Below the pieces are notes generated by a model. The model was not told the origin of the DNA and did not search any database. It worked only from the letters and a program-made list of their open reading frames with translations. A DNA stretch of 64,000 nt from Siphonodentalium dalli (Eukaryota; Mollusca; Scaphopoda; Gadilida; Siphonodentaliidae): contig CP136065.1 in the NCBI GenBank assembly GCA_032622095.1, forward strand, positions 111,145,195 to 111,209,194, written 5' to 3'. Position 1 is the first letter of the stretch. The number at the start of each line of letters is the position of its first letter. Shown here in pieces: positions 55,456 to 64,000 of this stretch. Position numbers and translations under genes: made by a program.

Positions 55456-58400
55456 TAGTGGGGGGGGGGGGGGGGGATAGTTGCAAAATCGTTCACTTTG
55501 TGATAGAAGCGCCAAACTTTCAGAGTTTGTTAAGTAGTTGGTGAGTATCACTAAACTGGCTGGTTCCAGATTTTGGAGGTCACCTTGACCTTCAATTTGA
55601 CCTTTACCTTTTTGAAAATCTCAGTTTTTGGGTTGGGTGGTTTATGCCATCCTCTTCTTGTGAAAATCGCATCTTCTCACAGTTTTCTCAATACAGTTAT
55701 AGTTGGGAGGTGACTACGGTTCATTTGGGCCAAAACATATCTAAATTTTCATAAGATGGCCGCCAATATGGCCGCCGGAAGTTGAAAATGTGACAATTTT
55801 TCACAAATATCTTCTAGTTCAATTCATGCTGTTTGGAACTGGTTGAGTAATGCAACTTTATTTTGTGTTTTGTATATTAACCGATCATTGGAGCAATTAA
55901 ATATGCAATTATTGTGGTCCTAGCCCCTTCCGATCCCTCAAAACTTCGATTTTACAGGATGCGGTATAAAATTTCACAAAAAATCACAATTGGGAATCTA
56001 GTCATATTTCAACAAGAAATGAACATAACTTTGTAATGTAAGTGAGGCATATCATTACTTATGAATATTCCAAATCACTGGAACCAAAATTCTTACTTTG
56101 GCTCAAAATGGCTGCCAATATGGCCGCCAAAATATGGAAAATGGTAAATATTACACCAGCGTCTCCTGCAATCATTTGCAAGTTGTGGTTGATGTATAAA
56201 ATTGGCAATTATGCATTCTATACATTGAATACTAACATGTCTGATGCACCATGGTTAATTGTTACTATTGTCACCACTGACATCGTCAAAAATATTGGAC
56301 TTTTCTCTCAAAAACTTGACATAAATATTGGCAAAAATTCACTTTTCAGGTTTGGACCATTTTTTCAGGTAAAATGTAACTATCTATGGATTGAAAGGTT
56401 TTTATTGTTTTGGTCTATCTTAAATGTGTCTCACTACGGTGTTTATAGACCAAATTGCTCAAGATGGCTTCCAAAATGGCAACCAAATTTGTAAAATGTT
56501 AATTTTTTACATATATCCCGAACATTCTCTGCATTATCCGAAAATGTAGCAAAATGTGACTCACTTGGTTAGTATACGTGTTAGTTAATTAACTGACAAC
56601 TAAATGTTCTATTCTGGTTGTCCCACTTCCGAGTTATTGAAAGGAAATGGGCAGAACTTTGAGACAGAATTGAGATGGACCATAATATTTGGCTATTCTG
56701 GTCCATTATGCTAAGAAAATGTCAACTGAATACAGTGTGGATGCCAAGATCGTAGCCAGGGAGTTACTCTATGATCATACGTGAGGTGAATAGGTATACA
56801 GTGAGTTATTGTATGTCATGACTTATGTGAATAGGTATACAATGAGTGACTATATGGTTATGAGTGGGTTGTCCATTGTAAGATATATGTATACAAGGAG
56901 ATGTCATGGTCAGGTGTGAGGTGAATCGGTATGCATGGAGTGACTGTAAAGTGTATGATTGTGTATATCCAGGTGTGCCTGTATGGGCATTGGTGTGGTG
57001 TATGGATATAGCTACATGGTCATCTATGTGTTGATTATGTATATATGGAGTGACTCTAAGGGCATGGGTGTGATGTACATGTGTTGTCTGTATGATCATA
57101 AATGGGTGTGTTGGTAAATAGGGTGTGATTTGATGGTTACGGGTAATGTGTATAGGTATACATGGAATGACTGTACGGACATGATTGAATATGATTACCT
57201 GGAGTAAGCTTGGTGGACATTGTCGAGTGTGTGAGTATATAGGGAGCGTCTTTGTGGGATGCATATTTATATATCTTATGGATGTATTATCATTGGTTGG
57301 TGTATAGGGATTAGCTCTATTATCATGGATGGCATGTATGATTATACAGTGAATTGCTGAATTGTCATGTGTGAGATGTATATGCAAGTATGGATTGTTT
57401 GGGTGGTTGTGTGTATATCTGGAAGGGCTGAATGGCCATTAGTGAGGTTTACTTGTATGCTTGGAGTGAATCTATGGTCTAGGGTGGGCTGTATATGTAT
57501 ATTGAGTGGTTATATGACTATGTGTGTCGATATAGGTATACAGGTAGTGAATGTATGGTCAATGGTGAGATGAGTACATGTATGTATACAAGTAGTGACA
57601 GTATGGTCATAAATATAATGGACATCTATACAGGGGGTGACTATTAAAATGGTCATGTGTCAGGCGTATGAGTATACCTGGTGTTCCTGTTTGGTGACTC
57701 GTGGCGGTATGGTCATGTGTAGGTTATATCAGTATACACATGTGTTGCTTTTTGTCATGGGCAAGGGATATGTGTATATAGCAAGTGGCTATATGGCCAT
57801 GGATAAAGTGCATATGCATACATGGAGTGACTATACTGACATGGCTGTGATGTATTAGTATATATTGAGTGACTATGCGGCTATGGTGTGACAAATAGGG
57901 ATACAGGGAGTGACATGGCCAATGTTGAGGTGAATATGTATGCAAGGATTGACCATGGTCGTGTATGAATGTTTTGAATAGGTACACACGGTGTGACTAT
58001 ATGGCCATAGGTCAGGTACCATTGGTGAAGGTATGTGTATGAAGCGAATGGCTATATGGCCATTGGTGAGGTGCATATGTATACCCGGAGTGACTTTATG
58101 GTCATTGTTGATGTATATATTGATTGTCTATTTGACCACGTGTTTGGAGAATATGTATACAGGGGATGACCTTATGGCCAATGGTGAACTGAATGGGTAT
58201 ACAAGGAATGACTATATAGTTATCTGTCATGTTTAGAAGTATCCCCGGTGTGCCTGTATCGTGACGCGTGGCTGTAAGGTCACCCGTGGTCATGGGTCAG
58301 GTGTACATTTATACAGTGGGTCACTATATTGTTATGTCTGTGGTGTTTATGTATATAAGTAATGACTGTGTGGTAATAGGTGGCCATCGTTTTCCGTGTT

Positions 58401-60479
58401 TAACGCCCCCCCCCCATGTTTTTAAACACCATCAAGATAGAGAACTCTCTGACATGACCTCTCCATTGATTAACATATCCTTGAGTTATTGTGTCACCCA
58501 AGGTACACATGTACAACCCACCCATTACCTCAGTCACTCCATATTTACATAAACACAACACAAATGACAACATAGTCACCCACTTTATACACGTACACCT
58601 GATCATACAGCCATACTTGGTTATACCCATACATACCACAAACGACGATACAGCCACGAGTCACCATGTATGAACACCAGGTATACACATACACCCGACA
58701 CATGGCCATATAGTCACTCTATGTATACATATTCACTGCATTCACGATCATACGGTCACGCGTTGTATACCTATTCACCTCACCGTGGACTATACAGCCA
58801 CTACATGTATACTTATTCGCATATCCATTACCATAGAGTAAATCCAGTTATACATATGCACATCACCAATGGTGAGCCCTTCCAGATATACCAATACCCG
58901 CACATACAACATCTCATAAGTTCCACACTTGCCATACTCATGATCATGCATCTACTACCCATACACCATCAATGATAACACATCCACAACATATATAAAT
59001 ATACAACCCGCCGTTGCCAACAGGGCACTCCCCATATACCCACACATCATCCATGACCATACAATAACTCGCGGTATACCTATTATCCTCATCTACGATC
59101 ATAGAGTAACTCCCTGGCTGTCATCTTGGCTTCCACCCTGTATCCAGTTGATAAATTTTTATCATAATGGGCCAGACTATACCCACATCTCATGGTTCAT
59201 CTCAGTTCCGTCTCAAAGTTCTGCCCATTTCCTTTCAATAATATGGCCATAATCACAAAAGAGGTTATCCGCAAAATTCCATACTGCAACTTTAAAATGA
59301 ATTTGTCATGCCCCATACGGAACTAGGATAAACATAATAGAACATAGTTGTCAGTTAATTAACTAACAGGTATAATAACCAAGTGAGTCACAATTTGCTA
59401 CCTTTTCGGATAACGCAGAGAATAATTTTCTGGATATGTGTAAAAAATTTACTTTTTACAAATTTGGTTGCCATTTTGGAAGCCATCTTGAGCAATTTAG
59501 TCTATAAACACCATAGTGTGACACATTTAAGATAGGTCAAAACAATAAACACATTTGATACCAAAGGTAGTTGCATTTTATTTGAAAAAATGGTCGAACC
59601 TTGAAAAGTGATTTTTTGCCGATATATATGTCAAGTTTGTGAGAGAAAAATCCAATATACCTGGTGATGTCAGTGGTGACAATAGTAACAATGACACATG
59701 GTGTATCAGACATGTTAGTAGGTATAGAATACAGATTAGCCAATGTTATACATCAACCACAACTTGTAAGCAATTGCATGACACCCTGGTGCAATATTTA
59801 CAATTTTCCATATTTTGGCGGCCATTTTGAGCCAAGGTAAGATTTTTGGTTCCAGAGAATTGGAATATTTATAGGTAATGATATGCCTCACTTGCATTAC
59901 AATTTTCTTTTCATTTCTAGTTGAAATATGACTAGAATCCCAATTGTGATATTTTTGTAAAATTTTGTACCGCGTTCTGTAAAATCGAATTTTTGACGGA
60001 TTGGAAGGGGTTAGGGCCCCAATAACTGCATATTTAATTGCTCCAATGATCGGTTAATATACAAAACACAAAATAAAGTTGCATTACTCAACCAGTTCCA
60101 AACAGCAGGAAATGAACTAGAAGATATTTGTGAACAAATGTCATATTTTCAACTTCCGGCGGCCATATTGGCGGCCATCTTATGATAATTTAGATATGTT
60201 TTGGCCCAAATGAACCGTGGTCACCTCCCAACTATAATTGTATTGAGAAATCTGTGAGAAGATGCGATTTTCACAAGAAAAGGATAGCATAAACCACCCA
60301 ACCCAAAAACTGAGATTTTCAAAAAGGTCAAGGTCAAATTGAAGGTCAAGGTGACCTCCAAAATCTGGAACCAGCCAGTTTAGTGATACTCACCAACCAC
60401 TTAACAAATTCTGAAAGTTTGGCGCTTCTATCACAAAGTGAACGATTTTTATGTTTTCCTGTAATTATCCCCCCCACTA
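55456..60479. mobile_element. 5.0 kb foldback element with ~1.3 kb inverted arms
   Basis: Ends TAGTGGGGGGG and CCCCCCCACTA, flanked by the 3 bp duplication TTA (55453-55455 and 60480-60482). Arms 55456-~56790 and ~59105-60479 are reverse complements through ATGGCCGCCAATATGGCCGC, TGACCTTCAATTTGACC and TTTGCTACATTTTCGG-type stretches, with moderate divergence. The left tip holds an 18-base G run. The centre is an inverted minisatellite. No transposase ORF: the open frames inside (e.g. 56042-56494, 59537-59743) come from the two arms and are not intact in both. The TTA target fits the PIF/Harbinger type, but the ends are not diagnostic. Confidence 0.8.
56790..59104. repeat. Inverted minisatellite core of the foldback element
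   Basis: From ~56790 to ~58390 degenerate units of about 45-65 bp repeat GGTCATGTGTGAGGTG, ATATGTATACA and GGAGTGACTATATGG. From ~58490 to 59104 the same units run inverted (CATGTATACA, TATAGTCACTC, TTCACCTCAC). The turn-over point is the C-rich stretch with CGCCCCCCCCC near 58405. Long frames on the minus strand (e.g. 56806-57387, rich in His, Ile and Thr) are translations of the repeat, not genes. Confidence 0.75.
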
Positions 60480-60501
60480 TTAGTTAGGTGTATGGTCTTA
60501 C

Positions 60502-60946
60502 CAGATTTGGCAAATCCTTAATATCGGTCAACAACTTCATTAAAAGAAGGACCATATTTTTTAATCCATTGCTGTCGATATTCAAGTGATTTTCGCATGG
60601 CATCATAAACAGCATCTTTATTCTGCACCCTTTGGTACAATAGGATGAGTTCCTGCTGATTACTGTCTGGCTCTTCATTTGATCTCTTCATCTGCTTTGC
60701 TGTTGGATCATCCATAGAACCGCTTCTTCTTCTGGGCTTTTTGAGACAGGTTTTCGGCAGCGACCTTCTCAGGTTTTTTAACTTTGTTTGAATATAGACT
60801 TGTTCCCCACCATCAGTGGAGAAGAAGTAGTCCTGAAACCGAATGTTAACAGCACTCAAAAATAAATTCCATAACTTTTCACAGACTCTCTCGGAAACAT
60901 TCCGGCCCAGCCCCCGAGAACAGGTTATTGGGACCTTATTTCCGCC
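60502..60946 (-). pseudogene. SAMD3-like gene, downstream exon (frameshifted)
   Basis: After an acceptor TTTCCAATTGTCAG the frame is open in phase 0: GGNKVPITCSRGL, WNLFLSAVNIRFQDYFF, YIQTKLKNLRRSLPK, a basic linker (KKPRRRSGS), then NKDAVYDAMRKSLEYRQQW and FNEVVDRY. At ~60520 the frame hits a stop, while the neighbouring frame continues DIKDLPNLV into a strong donor CTG|GTAAGA (60501). One base shift near 60525 therefore separates the two. The pattern (IQxKLKNLRR, a linker, then RxxWI-x-RY-LKDLPxL) is that of the C-terminal half of SAMD3-like proteins of fish and molluscs, a multicopy family of unclear function. The foldback element begins ~20 bp beyond the donor. Confidence 0.6.
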
Positions 60947-61392
60947 CTGACAATTGGAAACTCTAATTTCTACGAATTCGCATACCTTAGTCAAAATTTA
61001 CAACAAATGTGGAAAATTTTCGCTACGACATCAAAGCCGAAGTGGATAATATTTCATCAGTGATATTTTCCAGGGCACCACCAGTCGTAGTTACAGAATT
61101 TACTGAATTCTAAAACCGAAATTCGACTGGTCCAAAATTATTCTTTTTCCAATAAATATTTAGCAATAAAGTATACAAACTGTGTACATTTTACATTTAC
61201 TACTTGACATCAGAGCCAAAAATTACTTGTCTAACATGATCATAACTGTTTTCCAAGATTTTGGGATGATCGACCATGAGAAAAATAGGACATTGTCATC
61301 TAGGCACGAATCCGAACATGTACATGAAATTTGGTGATGATAAAATTATAACTGCAACCTGCTGCCAGTGCGGAACAAATTGTGAAACTTAC

Positions 61393-61489
61393 ATGAGGTG
61401 TCTTGCCATTTTTATTTGCTAACAGGGGGAAAGCTTTTACTAGTATGATGATTTGTGCTGCTGTCAACTTCTCATCTGATGTAGGGTAC
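61393..61489 (-). CDS. SAMD3-like gene, upstream exon
   Basis: A 97 nt exon with an acceptor CTCTTGGTTTCAG and donor CAT|GTAAGT. It encodes YPTSDEKLTAAQIIILVKAF and PLLANKNGKTPH. The pattern YPT/S-x-x-x-K, then I-V-x-FP-L-x-x-x-x-G is the block preceding the KLKNLRR block in SAMD3-like proteins. It ends in phase 0, which matches the next exon (60946-60502), so the two are probably spliced together. Upstream exons, including any SAM domain, are not seen before 62.3 kb. Confidence 0.6.
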
Positions 61490-62289
61490 CTGAAACCAAG
61501 AGACAATTAATTGTTACCACTAAAAGAAACACTGTCCATGGAAAGCAGATGCTCACTAGATGCTTCAGACATATGAGAACTGGCGTGCTAATTAATGCCC
61601 CCTAAAGACTTTATTGACTGGAAGACTTTATATATACATGTATTCCCTCTCACTTACTCAAGTATTGTCACTACTACATGGATTAAAACTAAATCATTTG
61701 TTATGCTCATAATTATGTATAGATTAATAGTTTCATTTAAATAATATTAATTGATTCCGTTTGACATCACACAATCCATGTTTTATAACTCGCACATTAG
61801 GACACGCTGAAAGCAAACACTATTAAAATTATATAGACGGAACTCCCGACAATTGATCATAACTCTTGTTCCTTACCGACACAAGGAACATAATTTCATT
61901 GGATGTTGATTTCTTGGGCTGACCAAACCACGATATCAACAAATAATAGACCCCCACCCCCAATACAAATTATTTCACAATAACTACAAAAAAAATAAGT
62001 CAGATTTTCAAAGTTTGAAAACGGAAAGAACTTCATTAAAATAAGTCGGATTGATTTCAAAATTTCAGGTGCACAGGATCTCAAGGTGATTATTATGGCT
62101 GTGAAGTTTGAATTTATAAAATCCACTAAGCCATATAGAAATAACGCTTCTATCAACTGCATTTGATTATTAATTTTCTAAGTCGGAAGAATAAAAGGAA
62201 ACTCCATTATAGTGCGTCGGGTTGATTTCAAAATAGCAGGTGTACATACAGGTTCGCATGGTGTCTATTATTTGTGTGAAATTTGAAAA
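61490..62289. other. Spacer with a short direct repeat
   Basis: Around 62040 and 62213 two ~80 nt diverged copies start TCGGATTGATTTCAAAAT and share GTGAAATTTGAA. No exon found. Probably an intron of the SAMD3-like gene or intergenic. Confidence 0.35.
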
Positions 62290-62385
62290 ATAATCTGAAG
62301 GAAAAGTATGTCAACGCTATCAACCGAGAAAAGGTATTTCAACGCCTGCATCGTCTGAGCATTTCTCAGTCCTCGAGCATTCAAT
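62290..62385 (-). pseudogene. Start of LINE ORF2 endonuclease, truncated
   Basis: The minus strand reads SLNARGLRNAQTMQALKYLF and SVDSVDILFLQ. This is the first motif block of a LINE EEP endonuclease (N-x-R-G-L, then DI-x-x-LQ). The catalytic Glu that should follow is missing, because the sequence diverges at ~62290. It lies ~340 nt downstream of ORF1, the right place for ORF2 of the same element. Confidence 0.65.
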
Positions 62386-62724
62386 GAAGCTATGAATAAC
62401 CCGTCCATGATAGGAGTGGGAGGGGATTAACTGAACGAATGCACATAATTCTATACGCAACACAACAAAGAAAGGATAAATGAAATGACATCAAAGCATG
62501 CCGCGACCAGCGCGGGCGGCGATGAAACCATATTGATGTAAAGAAATTTAAAAGTACATGACTAAATACTACTCCGACAGCTTGACACTTCGTGCCAGGC
62601 TTAGGTTGCAAGAAGAAGTGGGCGATCTCGAAATCCAGGGTCGCTTGTCGGAATAGAAGAATATTCGGGGGCATGTCCAGGTAGTGAATAAATTGGAAAA
62701 TACATGAAAGGTCAGATGAAAAAG

Positions 62725-63987
62725 TTAACCGGGGTCATCCTCTGACCCATCGACATCGATGGTCCTGGAATCGGAGGCATCTGAGGTGCAGTCGTCCTCT
62801 TCGGATTCGTTACCGTCCGACGAGAGGTCATCCGTGGGGGTGGGGATAACCTTCCGGCGTCCCGAGTGGTCATCGTCATGCTCGCGTTTCCGTGTAACTA
62901 TGGAGGGGACCGTTTCCACCCCCTCCGGAGAAGCTGGGGTTTCCGGAATCCGGAACACTCCCCCCCCCCCCCGTGGGAGCACCAGAGTCAATCAGCTCTG
63001 CCATACTCTCATGGCGGTCTGAATCACATCCAAAGTAGGCACATTCCCAACAACGGAAGAAACCCCGACATCTGGGGTGGGGGCCACCTCATCCTCCGGA
63101 GATTCCTGGAACGGTTCTCTGACGGAACCGCCTCAGCAGGCAGCTCTACTTCGTTAAGGTGAGCTGTTCCTGTCAATTCCGGTACACTTGGTCCATCTTG
63201 ATTAGTGGGAACCACTGGAGAATTATCCTTAGGCGGATCCTTGGGACGAGTTCCTTTCGTGCCACGGCGATCTGGTGTAAGGGAATCTCGGCCGGCCACC
63301 AGACCGTAAGAGCTAGGTGCTCCTTTGGGGCACTGAGCCCTAACATGACCACGTTCCATGCACCGGAGGCAAATGGGCGGACTGCCCACAATTGTAACAA
63401 GGCATTTATGGCCTTCTGTTTGGATGAAATCCGGGAACTCACGAAAATCTTCCACTGACATTGCCATTTTAATTAACCGCTTTCCGGTGGCGATAGTCTG
63501 TGTGTCGTTAGTAAAGGTTTCATACTCAATGTAAGACACATCTCCATAGCCTGTAATGTGAGACACCACGGTCAAGTGTGGTATATGGAATGGTACCCAA
63601 TTAACCCGGACAGTCCGGGGACGTTTAATCGCCCCGGTCTGTCCAATGTACAAGTCATCGTAAAACGGGCGGGATTCCTGCAAGTTGTAATAATGTCGTA
63701 CTTCCTTATCCGAACCGAACACAATATTCCAGTCACGAATGTTTTGTCCTCGATAGATGGAGAATACGGACGCGTCTGGCATTTTACTCAACACTTTTCC
63801 CGCGAGGATGTCCGGGGTTCGGCCCCCTGACCCCAACACTGTGAGCCTTGACATCAACTATCGAGGCATCTCCGGTGTAACATGGTTGATAAGGATCCCG
63901 TGGATCTAAAGTAGTGAGTTCCAAAAAAATTGTGGGAGTGATATCCACAATAGGCGGGTCAGGGGGCTGGCGTCTGACCCCGGCCAC
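62725..63987 (-). pseudogene. LINE ORF1 (zinc-knuckle nucleic-acid chaperone), frameshifted
   Basis: The main frame (63857-63024, 277 aa) holds an N-terminal domain (DASVFSIYRGQNIRDW, RTVRVNWVPFHIPH, GDVSYIEYETF) and one CCHC knuckle C163-x2-C166-x4-H171-x4-C176 (CLRCMERGHVRAQC), then a Pro/Ser-rich tail. Upstream, the protein continues in another frame (63987-63858, TGDASIVDVKAH), so a base is missing near the G run at ~63830. Downstream it runs on in other frames as VPTLDVIQTAMRVW and an acidic tail (NESEEDDCTSDASD) to 62725. The ORF1/ORF2 order suggests an L1/Tx1-type element. ORF1 proteins bind the element RNA. Relics of the same family lie at 28000-36003 and 53720-54090. Confidence 0.8.
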
Positions 63988-64000
63988 ACGTCCATCACTA

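Noticed and set aside
56806-57387. A 193-codon minus-strand frame rich in His, Ile and Thr
   Set aside because: It is a translation of the minisatellite units; the same peptide phrases recur with the DNA repeat, and the frame is not kept in the inverted half.
57724-58975. Several 60-100 codon frames in the foldback core
   Set aside because: All are repeat translations; none is shared between the two orientations of the array as a protein.
62389-62674. 94-codon minus-strand frame between LINE ORF1 and the ORF2 start
   Set aside because: It lies in the inter-ORF spacer of the LINE, has no ORF1 or endonuclease motif, and the endonuclease start is in a different frame.

Overview
The window looks like non-coding, repeat-dominated DNA from an AT-rich animal genome. 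Spliced exons with GT-AG borders, non-LTR and Ty3/gypsy-type retrotransposon remains, Helitrons, piggyBac-like TTAA elements and many MITEs all point to a metazoan. The gag and zinc-knuckle ORF1 families are of the type common in molluscs and other lophotrochozoans, so a bivalve-like host is my best guess, at modest confidence. I see no rRNA, tRNA or CRISPR, and no complete housekeeping gene.

Layout. 0-5 kb: dispersed repeats, a foldback palindrome and a doubtful short ORF. 5.3-9.8 kb: a non-LTR retrotransposon (endonuclease, start of the RT region, and a 3' end with an AATC tail) split by an inverted gag-LTR remnant of a Ty3/gypsy-like element. 10.4-15.1 kb: one exon-like fragment of a repeated protein family, TTAA MITEs, a second foldback palindrome and a direct repeat. 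16.6-27.1 kb: an array of a ~1.7 kb head-to-tail repeat unit broken by four unrelated insertions. 27.9-36 kb: a nest of three layers, in which a zinc-knuckle ORF1 relic of a LINE is split by a 0.9 kb TA-flanked MITE and by a 6,553 bp element with ~0.55 kb terminal inverted repeats and an AACGA target duplication. 36-38 kb: repeat module B and a ~165 bp tandem array. 39.4-41.3 kb: a Helitron helicase relic with a TTAA MITE in it. 42-44.5 kb: two more TTAA MITEs. 45.2 kb: an isolated SAM-domain-like first exon. 47.4-48.8 kb: a second, inverted copy of the protein family carried by the 6.5 kb element. 49.3-55.4 kb: the 1.7 kb repeat again, inverted, with a LINE ORF1 fragment and a Helitron Rep fragment. 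55.5-60.5 kb: a 5.0 kb foldback element with ~1.3 kb arms and an inverted minisatellite core. 60.5-61.5 kb: two exons of a SAMD3-like gene, minus strand. 62.3-64 kb: LINE ORF1 and the start of ORF2, minus strand.

The most interesting object is the 6.5 kb element at 29335-35887. Between long inverted repeats it carries a decayed multi-exon gene of a family I recall only as uncharacterised or DUF6589-like. The large intron of that gene holds an antisense two-exon gene for a PHD-like zinc-finger protein with phase-matched splice sites. A further small Cys-rich ORF lies near the right end. The main protein recurs twice elsewhere in the window, as expected of a mobile-element gene. A second unexplained pattern is a tripartite 52 bp module (ATAAAGAGCG, 17 nt, CCTGATATGG, 5 nt, ATAAAGAGCG) seen eight times in two otherwise different repeat families.
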